Shown: in pieces, positions 1 through 8,225 of the stretch
Layout of the letters: every line of letters begins with the position of its first letter
Numbering within the stretch: the first letter of the stretch is position 1
DNA from: Cytophagales bacterium
GTDB lineage: Bacteria > Bacteroidota > Bacteroidia > Cytophagales > Cyclobacteriaceae
Assembly: GCA_022360055.1 (NCBI GenBank)
Contig: JAKSDO010000052.1
Span: forward strand, 1-59,677
Length of the DNA stretch: 59,677 nucleotides
Reading direction: 5' to 3'
The notes under the pieces: model-generated
What the model was told of the DNA's origin: nothing
Databases searched by the model: none
What the model saw: only the letters and a program-made list of their open reading frames with translations
Translations under genes and position numbers: made by a program

Positions 1-90
1 GCAATCATTCGAACGTGTAAATACACCAAATTGGATCTGCTTTTGCCACAAACAATTTAATTCAGACTTAAAGGCGTTTAAGTTTTTCAT
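1..90 (-). other. Possible 5' end of a minus-strand gene cut by the window edge
   Basis: Reading leftward from an ATG at 90 gives 30 open codons (begins MKNLNAFKSELNC) that run off the window. It is too short to identify. Its only support is openness and its place just downstream, on that strand, of the regulatory-like motif at 120-150. It may be chance. Confidence 0.2.
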
Positions 91-119
91 GGATAATCAT
101 TTTCTGAAAAGTGCTTGAA

Positions 120-150
120 ATGTATCATTTGTCCATCAAATTGGTAACAT
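120..150. promoter_or_regulatory. 31-nt direct-repeat motif, copy A
   Basis: The sequence fits ATG-NNN-CAT, then about 16 nt, then AACAT, with CATTTGT in the first half. An ATAAT lies 27 nt before the ATG, as in copies B (28414-28444) and C (30364-30394). Copy D is at 8138-8168. On the minus strand it reads as two ATGnTnC half-sites 22 nt apart, as expected for a dimeric regulator. This is the most divergent of the four copies. It precedes the sulfatase-like remnant and the ROK gene. The stretch 151-345 holds nothing recognisable. Confidence 0.45.
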
Positions 151-345
151 CGGAAAGACCTGATCATGCTCTTCAGATTTATTTTTGTTAAACCTTAACC
201 GAGAGAATGAGGATGATGCATAAACTGAACCACCTATTTGTGGGAATAATTTCCTGTGCAGGAAAAGGGATAACCGATATTTTATCGCTGTGACCGATCA
301 GCATTCATGATCAACTATAAGCAGCATGGAAAATGCCAATAGTAT

Positions 346-546
346 GCACCAAACGTAGAGCAAGATGATATTGTATGGGTAAACGGAAAACAAAGAGTAG
401 CTTTTGATCTGAAAAATAATCCGATGGAAACAACAAATTCGGCTGTCAATTTAAAATACGGGCATAGCTATATACAATACGAGAGCAACTTTGTAAATGG
501 CGTAGAAAATGATGAACAGACGGCAAGGAAACAATTGTCGGTTTAA
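346..546 (+). pseudogene. Possible C-terminal remnant of a sulfatase
   Basis: A stop-bounded frame of 66 codons has no credible start. It reads VAFDLKNNPMETTNSA near its middle, which resembles the 'DL-x-x-DP-x-E-x-x-N-x-A' segment near the end of many S1 sulfatases. A TAG lies directly upstream in frame and no catalytic half is present. It ends 16 nt before the ROK gene. Family assignment rests on this one segment, so it is tentative. Confidence 0.35.
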
Positions 547-561
547 AATAATGAACAGTTT

Positions 562-1473
562 ATGAAACGAATTGGAATGGGAATTGATATAGGAGGAACT
601 TCGATAAAATATGGGCTGGTAAGTTCTGAAGGAGAAATTTACTGGGAATCTCAAAGACCTACTTTGGCCAAGACTACCCGAAAAGAAGTTGAGCGGAATA
701 TATTGGATGCTGTAGTTGAAACTTATTCCATGTCCAAAAAACTAGGAGTTCATGTCGAGGTGGTCGGAGTTGGAACTCCCGGTCTTGTAAGCGAACATGG
801 TGTAGTTTTAGGAGGGGCAGACAATATTGTGGATTGGGTGGATGTACCTTTGGCTGAACTGATCAAAACTCGATTAGATGTTCCAACATATGTTGGAAAC
901 GATGCCAATATGATGGCCATTGGAGAATTCAGAAGGTCCGGGGGACTAAATGAAACAGTAATTTTTTTTACGCTTGGTACAGGAATAGGAGGAGCCATAA
1001 TTATTGATGGGCAACTCTTTCTTGGGCATTTTGGACGAGGGGGAGAGTTAGGTGTTTTTCCTATGATCATTAATGGAGAGATAAAGAATTGGGAAGAAGT
1101 GGCTTCCACCTCGGCATTGATAAGAATTTATCAAAAGATAAGCGGTGATACGAATTCAAAAGTGGATGGAAAATACATAGTCAGGAAATATGTGGAAAAT
1201 AATATTGATGCGGAAGATGCTATAACAAATTGGGTCAATTTTGTGGGGATGGGGATAGCAGGTTACATCAATATTTTTAACCCCAAAAAAGTAATAGTAG
1301 GAGGCGGGATATCGGATTCTGGGGAATTTTTAATGTATCAAATTCGAGAATACGTTCGTCAGTACGCCATGGGCGAATGCCTTGAAAATGTTGAGATCAT
1401 CCCCGCTGTCCTGGGTAACACTGCAGGATTTATTGGAGCGGCAATCTATGGGCTTACAAAAAAATATAAATAA
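562..1473 (+). CDS. ROK-family sugar kinase
   Basis: A 303-residue cytoplasmic kinase of the ROK family, expected to phosphorylate a hexose or amino sugar with ATP. The N-terminal phosphate loop DIGGTSIK is at residues 9-16, the second ATP motif GTGIGGA near 139-145, and GHFGRGGELG near 154-163. The zinc-binding CxCGxxGC motif of many ROK proteins is missing after that, so it resembles the zinc-free glucokinase-like branch. There is no helix-turn-helix, so it is a kinase and not a ROK repressor. The MFS permease gene follows 15 nt later. In this locus GlcNAc or glucosamine from heparin/heparan sulfate is a plausible substrate, by inference. Confidence 0.88.
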   Translation: MKRIGMGIDIGGTSIKYGLVSSEGEIYWESQRPTLAKTTRKEVERNILDAVVETYSMSKKLGVHVEVVGVGTPGLVSEHGVVLGGADNIVDWVDVPLAELIKTRLDVPTYVGNDANMMAIGEFRRSGGLNETVIFFTLGTGIGGAIIIDGQLFLGHFGRGGELGVFPMIINGEIKNWEEVASTSALIRIYQKISGDTNSKVDGKYIVRKYVENNIDAEDAITNWVNFVGMGIAGYINIFNPKKVIVGGGISDSGEFLMYQIREYVRQYAMGECLENVEIIPAVLGNTAGFIGAAIYGLTKKYK

Positions 1474-1488
1474 AACTGATTTACGATT

Positions 1489-2790
1489 ATGATTATCAGA
1501 ATGCTCACCGTAGGATTAGTGCTTTTAGTCTTCTTTGTTATTTCTTTTTTGACAAATATTCTTGGAGCCTTAAATCCCGGGATTAAAGAAAGTTTTAATC
1601 TTGAATTTTCTTCCCTTGGCTTTATGACCATGGCATTTTTTTCTTCGTACGGGGTGATGTCGATTCCATCGGGCATGCTCGTGGAGAGATACAAAGAGAA
1701 AAGAATTATGTTACTCGCTTTTGGTCTGGCAACCGTTGGTGCTTTTGCTTTCGCACTTTCTCCCACACTCATCGTGTTTTTATTTTCTCTTTTTTTGATT
1801 GGCAGTGGTATGGCCATGTTACAGGTATCAATTAATCCTTTACTCAGAGAGGCCGGAGGGGAAGAACATTTCGCTTTCAACTCAGTATTAGGTCAGTTAT
1901 TTTTTGGGGCGGCAGGCGTAGCCGGGCCCTACTTGTTTTCCTATCTCGTTAAAAATGTAGGAAAAGACGCCACAGGCATTGCTCATGTGCTCCGTGCACT
2001 GGTCCCCGAACATATGAACTGGGTATCGATTTATTGGGTGTTTGCTTTGATCGCATTGGTCATGGTCGTTGTCATCGCAATTTTTAAATTCCCCGATGTC
2101 AAATTGAAAGAGGATGAAAAGACGGGAGAATGGTCTTTATATAAAGAATTGTTTTTTAATAAGACCGTAATAATGTTTTTCATAGGCATTTTTTGTTATG
2201 TCGGATTTGAACAGGGGGTATCTTTTTGGATATCACAATTTTTAGATACGTATCATGGAATTGATCCGGATACGAAAGGAGCTACTGCAGTAGGTAATTT
2301 TTGGGGATTGTTGACTTTAGGTTGTTTTCTTGGGCTGATTTTACTAAAGTTTTTTGATAGCAAGAAGATACTTGCGGTTTTTAGCAGTTTGGCATTTCTA
2401 TCCCTCACTGCCGCTTTGTTCGGGCCTGCTCGCCTATCATTATTTGCCTTTCCTGCCGTCGGTTTTTTTGCATCTGTAATGTGGTCTATTATATTTTCCT
2501 TGGCTTTAAATTCGGTAAAAGAGCACCATGGCTCCGTATCCGGTATTTTATGCACGGGGATCGTTGGAGGAGCAGTAGCGCCTTTTATCGTTGGCGGAAT
2601 CAGTGACTTTTTTGGTTTGAGAGTCGGTATGATGTTTAATTATGTCACTCTTGCCTATATATTTGGTATAGGCATTTGGGCCAAGCCCCTAATCAAGAAT
2701 AAAACCATTGGTTCTGGCAAAAACCGTTCAAAAAATGAAGAAAATGAAATGAAAGATGAGGAGGTTCTGGAATTTGAAAATATCAATTAA
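1489..2790 (+). CDS. MFS sugar permease, FucP/GluP (FHS)-like
   Basis: A 433-residue inner-membrane transporter with about twelve hydrophobic segments. The MVERYKEKR stretch around residue 64 fits the loop between helices 2 and 3. QVSINPLL around residue 107 is typical of the fucose/glucose-galactose:H+ symporter group. The tail from about residue 405 is charged and cytoplasmic. It is very probably co-transcribed with the kinase 15 nt upstream, giving an uptake-plus-phosphorylation pair for monosaccharides released in the periplasm. Substrate is not determined by sequence; amino sugars or uronic-acid products are both possible. Confidence 0.85.
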   Translation: MIIRMLTVGLVLLVFFVISFLTNILGALNPGIKESFNLEFSSLGFMTMAFFSSYGVMSIPSGMLVERYKEKRIMLLAFGLATVGAFAFALSPTLIVFLFSLFLIGSGMAMLQVSINPLLREAGGEEHFAFNSVLGQLFFGAAGVAGPYLFSYLVKNVGKDATGIAHVLRALVPEHMNWVSIYWVFALIALVMVVVIAIFKFPDVKLKEDEKTGEWSLYKELFFNKTVIMFFIGIFCYVGFEQGVSFWISQFLDTYHGIDPDTKGATAVGNFWGLLTLGCFLGLILLKFFDSKKILAVFSSLAFLSLTAALFGPARLSLFAFPAVGFFASVMWSIIFSLALNSVKEHHGSVSGILCTGIVGGAVAPFIVGGISDFFGLRVGMMFNYVTLAYIFGIGIWAKPLIKNKTIGSGKNRSKNEENEMKDEEVLEFENIN

Positions 2791-2842
2791 ACCATGCATC
2801 CACTGGTGATAATGAAAAATCAAAACAGTAATTATGAGACAC

Positions 2843-2929
2843 ATGAAACCGGTAGGACCGGAGCAAATTCAGGACACACACGAGCATGATTATACTTCTC
2901 AGGGTGTCACAAACTATAAAAATATAAAC
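2843..2929 (+). repeat. 88-nt repeat, copy 1 (leader of the sulfatase gene)
   Basis: This segment is nearly identical to 37394-37481. The first 52 nt differ at four positions only, and the A-rich 3' end is also conserved. It ends 2 nt before the sulfatase ATG. Two potential RNA stems are present: 2849-2853 with 2857-2861, and 2873-2877 with 2904-2908. In copy 2 both stems are kept while bases change (T-A to C-G in the first). A 25-codon ORF (2812-2889) runs through it, so a duplicated gene tail is the alternative. Confidence 0.6.
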
Positions 2930-2931
2930 GC

Positions 2932-4437
2932 ATGAAATACTACATTATAGCATCCATTATTATGTCTGCATTCTTTGCAGGATGCGGTAAAGAGACAGGC
3001 CGAAATGGTGTTAAGAAAAGGCCAAATTTTTTGATTTTGATGTCAGACAATCACTCCTGGAATCATTTGGGGACTTATGGAGATCAGGTTTTGAAAACAC
3101 CTAATATTGACAAGGTAGCATCCGAAGGGATACAATTCAACAACGCATATTGCGCGTCTCCGTCCTGTTCACCGGCAAGAGCAGCCATGCTAACAGGCCA
3201 GGACATTTGGAGGCTTGGGGAAGCAGCCAACTTGTGGGGTGGATTTCCAAAGGTTAAAGTATATCCCGATTTAATGACTGAAGCCGGTTATCACGTTGGT
3301 ATTGAAGGCAAAGGCTGGGGACCTGGGAAGGCTGAAGCAAATGGTTGGGAACACAATCCAGGAGGGGTACGATATGATTCTTTCGAGGAGTTTTATAACG
3401 AAATAGAAAAAGGCCAGCCATGGATGTATTGGTATAGTAGTCGAGATCCACATAGGCCTTTCAGAAAAGATGGATGGAAAAAGTCAAAGATAGATTTGAG
3501 CAGTATTGAGGTACCGCCATATTTACCGGATACCGAAGAAGTTCGAAAAGATATTGCTGATTATTATTATGAAATCCAACTCTTTGATCGAGAAGTTGCT
3601 TCATATATCGCTTTGATTGGAGAGATGGGGCAAATAGAAAATACCATAATAATTATCTGCAGCGATAATGGTTGGCAAATGCCGCGTGGTTTGGCCAACC
3701 TGTATGATTTTGGGACAAAAATACCATTGATTATTTCCTGGCCAGAAAAGTTTAAAGGGAACCGTAAAATCGATGATTTCGTGACGTTAAATGATTTTGC
3801 ACCGACCTTCCTGGAACTTGCCGGGATAGACATTCCTGCTGAAATGAATGCGAAAAGCTTTGTGAATATTTTAGCCTCGGAAAAAGAAGGCAGAATAGAT
3901 TCTGATCGTAGTTTTGTTGTTACGGGCCGCGAGCGTCATGCATTTGTAAGACGTGGAGGAGCCGGCTACCCCGGTAGAGCCATTCGCACAAATGACTACT
4001 TATACATCAGGAACTATGAACCGGATCGATGGCCTGCCGGAGATCCTCCGCTGTTTGGTGATGTTGATGCGCATATGCTTCAATATCCTGCCCCTTCCAA
4101 ATTTTACATGCTTACCCACAGAGAGGACGAGCGTGTAAGACCGTTATTTGACCAGGCATTTAATAAACGTCCTGCGGAAGAACTATTTGATTTGGCAAAA
4201 GACCCCTATCAAATGAATAATGTGGCTGATTTGTCAGAATATGCTGAAATAAAGAAGAAATTGTCAGATCAGCTTACCGATTATCTCATTTCATCAGAAG
4301 ACCCCAGGGAAACTGATGCAACATTTGATTGGGACGCATCCGAGTACTATATGGAAGGCGATAAAAGACCCAGACCGGGCCAAAAGGCGATTGAAGCCCT
4401 TGGTTTGGAAGAAGAGTATGACTACTTGGTCGAATGA
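2932..4437 (+). CDS. S1 sulfatase, N-sulfoglucosamine sulfohydrolase-like lipoprotein
   Basis: A 501-residue arylsulfatase-fold enzyme. The signal peptide ends in a lipobox (FFAGC, Cys18), so it is a lipoprotein. The maturation motif C79-S-P-A-R83 supplies the formylglycine; the metal-binding DN is at residues 39-40 and the second metal site (SDNGW) near 243. The DPHRPF segment and the layout around the C-terminal half resemble human SGSH (heparan N-sulfatase) more than other S1 sulfatases. The predicted role is removal of N-sulfate from glucosamine in heparin fragments. It starts directly after the 88-nt repeat. No sulfatase-maturing enzyme is encoded in the window, so maturation must come from elsewhere. 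Exact linkage specificity is inference. Confidence 0.85.
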   Translation: MKYYIIASIIMSAFFAGCGKETGRNGVKKRPNFLILMSDNHSWNHLGTYGDQVLKTPNIDKVASEGIQFNNAYCASPSCSPARAAMLTGQDIWRLGEAANLWGGFPKVKVYPDLMTEAGYHVGIEGKGWGPGKAEANGWEHNPGGVRYDSFEEFYNEIEKGQPWMYWYSSRDPHRPFRKDGWKKSKIDLSSIEVPPYLPDTEEVRKDIADYYYEIQLFDREVASYIALIGEMGQIENTIIIICSDNGWQMPRGLANLYDFGTKIPLIISWPEKFKGNRKIDDFVTLNDFAPTFLELAGIDIPAEMNAKSFVNILASEKEGRIDSDRSFVVTGRERHAFVRRGGAGYPGRAIRTNDYLYIRNYEPDRWPAGDPPLFGDVDAHMLQYPAPSKFYMLTHREDERVRPLFDQAFNKRPAEELFDLAKDPYQMNNVADLSEYAEIKKKLSDQLTDYLISSEDPRETDATFDWDASEYYMEGDKRPRPGQKAIEALGLEEEYDYLVE

Positions 4438-4579
4438 TTGCTTTTTGGTGAGCGGCCAAAAATGGTGCGCAGTATCTAACCGATGTATTGATTAAAAGTG
4501 ATTTAATAACGGGTTAACGTGAAGGATCTTGTTCAGCCTCCGGCTGCTGTTAATTTTTAGTAAAAATACTACGATCAAT

Positions 4580-5281
4580 ATGAAGATGAATAAACGCATT
4601 ATTGCAATCTGTTTCGGGATCTTGATAATGCACGTTGCAAGAGGGCAATCTAAGTCAGATTTAATCAAAGATTGGACAGAAACAAAAATAGATTCCGAAG
4701 AACTTTTAACCTGGGAAAAGTGGGGGAAGGGAGAGATAAGTAAATGGCGAACTGCTGTATGCCTAAAAGAGACTGACGAAACGAGCGGGGTGATGCTCGT
4801 AAGTCCGAAATCTTATGGAGAGGATGTTGTTGTGAAATACAGGACTTTAGCACTTACACCTGCTACTGTCATGGTAATGATGCTGTCCGTATCGAATGAT
4901 GGGGATACGAGAGCACTGGATATTCCTCAAAATTATGATGGCGGAATTGGCCCATGGCTCAATGAAAAGGAGAATTATTTTTTTGCATATAGAAATGCTC
5001 CCCATGGAGTAAAACCTTTTGTAAGGAAAAATCCAAATTCTTCAAAACCTCTTATAATGGCGGAAGAAAACATTATGATCCCGGGACTATATTATGATGT
5101 CGAAATTGGCAGGTCGGGCGCAATGCTGTGGTTGACAATTGATGACAAAAGGGTATTTGAAGTTGAAGATGAAAATCCTTTATCAGGTGGGCATATCGCT
5201 ATAAGAATCAGAGGGACTGCCGGATTTAAGGCAGCATGTATGATCAAAGACTTTACTGTATATAGTAGTAATGAAGAATAG
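4580..5281 (+). CDS. Secreted YesU/DUF1961-like beta-sandwich protein
   Basis: About 233 residues with a signal peptide ending near VARGQ. I prefer the ATG at 4580 over 4529 because the upstream codons would put a second hydrophobic stretch before the signal peptide. The body is a concanavalin-like fold by pattern: alternating beta strands, a WEKWGKGEISKW opening and a GGHIAIRIRGTAGF segment near the end, like the DUF1961 protein at 27509-28339. No catalytic residues are recognisable. It lies between a sulfatase and a Tat oxidoreductase and probably binds or trims a heparin-derived fragment; this is inference from context. Confidence 0.6.
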   Translation: MKMNKRIIAICFGILIMHVARGQSKSDLIKDWTETKIDSEELLTWEKWGKGEISKWRTAVCLKETDETSGVMLVSPKSYGEDVVVKYRTLALTPATVMVMMLSVSNDGDTRALDIPQNYDGGIGPWLNEKENYFFAYRNAPHGVKPFVRKNPNSSKPLIMAEENIMIPGLYYDVEIGRSGAMLWLTIDDKRVFEVEDENPLSGGHIAIRIRGTAGFKAACMIKDFTVYSSNEE

Positions 5282-5588
5282 TCATAGTGAGAAGATTTTA
5301 TTCTCCTCGGAGACATTTTTGCAGAAATGCAAGTCCTCCGATTACAATGTTTGATATCCCAGGTTGACTCCTTGATGAGCGCGGACCTGATTATATTATC
5401 AACCAGGTTTTCAATGATATGTATTAAGGGACAACATATAAATAGAGCAGGAAGCAAGGTTCAAGTATTCATACCTTTTACAAACCTATGCGAAATTAAG
5501 TATTAAACACCCGCTGATCAACAAAATCAGGGTAATTGACAATTAGAGACCCTATCAAAACAATTTAGATAACATAAAAGAAAATGAC
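5282..5588. other. Intergenic stretch without a recognisable gene
   Basis: Short frames exist in all phases, the longest about 60 codons, but none has a family signature or a credible start. No terminator hairpin with a T-run was found. It may contain decayed sequence like other gaps in this locus. Confidence 0.4.
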
Positions 5589-7070
5589 ATGAATAATATA
5601 CCGAAAATCAACCGTAGGAAATTCGTTACTGCAAGTTCTACTGCCTTGTTCGGGATAACCATTGTACCCAGCCATGTGGTCTCAGGGCTGGGTTACAAAG
5701 CACCAAGTGATAAACTTGATATTGTAGGTGTAGGCGTAGGGGGAAGAGGTGCCGGAAATCTAAGGGAAATGGAATCGGAAAACATCGTGGGACTGTGCGA
5801 TGTGGACTGGCACTACAGCAAACACGTGTTTGATCGCTATCCGAAAGCTAAACGATACAAAGACTGGAGGGTGATGTACGAAGAGATGAAAGATTCCTTC
5901 GACGCAGTCATGATATCGACTCCCGACCATACACATGCCGGACCAGCGGCTCATGCCATTACCTTGGGTAAGCATATTTATCTTCAAAAGCCATTGACAC
6001 ACTCAGTGTACGAATCCAGGCTTCTAACCAAGTTGGCTGAGAAATACAATGTGGCCACATCCATGGGAAACCAGGGATCCTCTCTTGATGGCACAAGCGA
6101 TATTATTGAGTGGCTGGCCAATGGAGAAATCGGAGAGGTGAAAAAAGTAGAGGCCTTTACAGATCGACCAATTTGGCCGCAAGGCCTTAATACGCCAACC
6201 GAAAAGATGAGCGTTCCGGATTATTTGGATTGGGATCTTTTTATAGGCCCTGCAAAAATGAGGTCCTATCACAACATTTACACACCGTGGAATTGGCGTG
6301 GATGGTGGGACTTCGGCACAGGAGCTTTAGGTGATATGGCATGCCATGTGCTGCATCCTGTTTTTATGGGATTACACCTTAGATACCCGACAAGAGTTCA
6401 AGGTAGCTCCACTTTATTATTGAACGATTGTGCGCCAAACGCCCAGGTAATCAAACTTACATTTCCTGAAAGAAAAAAGCCGAAAGGCATGAAAGTAAAC
6501 CTTCCCGAAGTGGATGTTACATGGTATGACGGGGGGCTTAAACCATTGAAGCCGGATGGATGGCCCGACGGAAAAGGGATGAACATTAGAGGAGGAGGGG
6601 TGCTCTTCCACGGTGAGAAAGACATCCTGATAAGCGGTAGTCAGGGAAGGCAGCCATGGTTGCTGTCCGGCAGAAAGCCTGAGGCCCCGAAATTTAGGCG
6701 CAGGATACCTACAACACACGAAATGGACTGGATACGAGCTTGTAAGGAAAGCCCGGAAGGTAGAGTGCCCACAGCATCTGATTTTAAAGAAGCGGGCCCA
6801 TTCAATGAAATGGTAGTAATGGGGGTATTGGCCGTACGCCTCCAGTCGCTGAATAAGGAGCTCGATTGGGATGGTGAAAAAATGGAATTCAGCAACATCA
6901 AGGATAATGAAACGATCAAGACGGTGATCAGAGATGGATTTGAAATTCATGAAGGTCACCCGACCTTCAAAAAAGAATGGACGGAACCGATAAACGCCAG
7001 GGCATTTACTCAAGAATTGATAAAGCATACATACCGTGAGCCTTGGTCTTTACCCAACATGCCCCTATAA
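5589..7070 (+). CDS. Tat-exported Gfo/Idh/MocA-family oxidoreductase
   Basis: A 493-residue NAD(P)-dependent sugar oxidoreductase. A twin-arginine signal (NRRKFVTAS) opens the protein, so it is folded with its cofactor before export to the periplasm. The Rossmann region follows (VGVGVGGRGAGN near 48-59), then STPDHTHAGPA near 110 and a LQKPL segment near 137 carrying the catalytic lysine of the family's EKP motif. The first Glu of EKP is Gln here. The DUF1080 gene follows 27 nt downstream. Such pairs are known in 3-keto-glycoside pathways, where the oxidoreductase oxidises C3 and a partner opens the glycosidic bond. Its presence in a heparin locus is unusual. Confidence 0.87.
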   Translation: MNNIPKINRRKFVTASSTALFGITIVPSHVVSGLGYKAPSDKLDIVGVGVGGRGAGNLREMESENIVGLCDVDWHYSKHVFDRYPKAKRYKDWRVMYEEMKDSFDAVMISTPDHTHAGPAAHAITLGKHIYLQKPLTHSVYESRLLTKLAEKYNVATSMGNQGSSLDGTSDIIEWLANGEIGEVKKVEAFTDRPIWPQGLNTPTEKMSVPDYLDWDLFIGPAKMRSYHNIYTPWNWRGWWDFGTGALGDMACHVLHPVFMGLHLRYPTRVQGSSTLLLNDCAPNAQVIKLTFPERKKPKGMKVNLPEVDVTWYDGGLKPLKPDGWPDGKGMNIRGGGVLFHGEKDILISGSQGRQPWLLSGRKPEAPKFRRRIPTTHEMDWIRACKESPEGRVPTASDFKEAGPFNEMVVMGVLAVRLQSLNKELDWDGEKMEFSNIKDNETIKTVIRDGFEIHEGHPTFKKEWTEPINARAFTQELIKHTYREPWSLPNMPL

Positions 7071-7097
7071 TTTATAAGCATTAAACAAAAAAGAAAA

Positions 7098-7808
7098 ATG
7101 AGACAAAAAGTAGTTGTAGCTGTAAGCCTTATATTATTCGGCTATTTGAATGGGGTTGGACAAGAAATTAATAAGCTGACAAAGGAAGAAAAAAAGGAGG
7201 GCTGGAAATTGCTGTTCAATGGTAAGAACCTGAGTGGCTGGAAGACTTTTAATGCCGGGAACGTGACCGGATGGAAAGTTGTTGATGGCATATTGCACAA
7301 TTCCGGCAAAGGAAGTGATCACGGTGGCGATATTATTACCGGGGCGCAATATGAAAATTTTGAGCTCTATTTGGAATGGAACATTTCAGCCCTAAGTAAT
7401 TCAGGTGTGTTTATCCGTGTTCAGGAAAAAGTGGTTGATGCGATATATAAAACCGGACCGGAATATCAGCTCTGTGATGATGAAGGCGTCGAAAAGGTAA
7501 AAAAGCGTAATAAAAACCAATACACAGCTTCATGCTATGCCATGTATGAGGCGGTTGGAGCTGAATTGCAGCCGCTTGGCAAATGGAATGTTACAAGAAT
7601 TGTTGTAAACGGATCGTCTGTAGAACATTGGTTAAATGGCAAGAAAGTAGTGGAGTATGAACTATGGGGTGATGACTGGAGATCCAGAAAGGAAAATTCA
7701 AAATGGAAAGAACATGAACACTACGGTATATCTAAAAAGGGACATATTGGTCTGCAGGATCATGGCGGTTTAACAAGATTCCGCAATGTAAAGATCAAAA
7801 AACTTTAG
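7098..7808 (+). CDS. DUF1080 (3-keto-disaccharide hydrolase-like) secreted protein
   Basis: A 236-residue protein with an N-terminal signal peptide (cleavage near VGQE). The LLFNGKNLSGW motif near residue 40 and the FRNVKIKKL end are hallmarks of PF06439, a concanavalin-like fold of which some members cleave 3-keto-glucosides. The middle part (VFIRVQEKV, YQLCDDEG) is also typical. The size fits a single-domain member. It is probably co-transcribed with the Tat oxidoreductase 27 nt upstream. Function on a glycosaminoglycan product is inference. Confidence 0.85.
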   Translation: MRQKVVVAVSLILFGYLNGVGQEINKLTKEEKKEGWKLLFNGKNLSGWKTFNAGNVTGWKVVDGILHNSGKGSDHGGDIITGAQYENFELYLEWNISALSNSGVFIRVQEKVVDAIYKTGPEYQLCDDEGVEKVKKRNKNQYTASCYAMYEAVGAELQPLGKWNVTRIVVNGSSVEHWLNGKKVVEYELWGDDWRSRKENSKWKEHEHYGISKKGHIGLQDHGGLTRFRNVKIKKL

Positions 7809-8225
7809 CTGATGTTGCCGTCGGTTAACAATATCGGAATGCACAACACCTTTGAGTTAGATTGACAAAATCCTGAAATTGTGCCAAAAAAGTTGGCGAC
7901 ACTAAATTTAAAGTTCTCATTTGCCTATACATATTCGTCAGAATTCAGTATTGACATAGTTTACATATCATTCACACAGGAATTAGCTTCCAGGCCAAAT
8001 TCAATAGGGAGGAAGGTGCCAAAATGCAAAGTTCGCATTAAATGAGAAAGTATGAAACGCGTTTTAAAAGGTGCTTCACCTACCTTAAAGATGATAAAAG
8101 TAACCGGAAACCGCGTCAAAAAACCAAAGAAGGATAGATGTAACATCTTAACCTTCTAATTGAAACATATATTATCGAATTATCTTAATAAGCCCACTAG
8201 TTTCGAGTAATAACAAATTAAAATT
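7809..8225. other. Intergenic region before susC, with possible operator sites
   Basis: No recognisable gene; short frames of 31-35 basic codons around 8040-8160 look accidental. It contains the palindrome AAACGCGTTT at 8055-8064 and the 31-nt motif at 8138-8168. A TAGTTTCG at about 8199-8206 is one mismatch from the Bacteroidota TAnnTTTG box and could be part of the susC promoter. Confidence 0.4.
8138..8168. promoter_or_regulatory. 31-nt direct-repeat motif, copy D, upstream of susC
   Basis: ATGTAACAT is followed, 22 nt after its AACAT, by a second AACAT (AATTGAAACAT, shared exactly with copy C). It lies 57 nt before the susC start, a normal place for an activator site. It lacks the ATAAT block found 27 nt before copies A-C. 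Confidence 0.5.

Noticed and set aside
6417-7028. Minus-strand frame of 203 codons
   Set aside because: It is fully antisense to the Tat oxidoreductase gene and has no family pattern or signal peptide.
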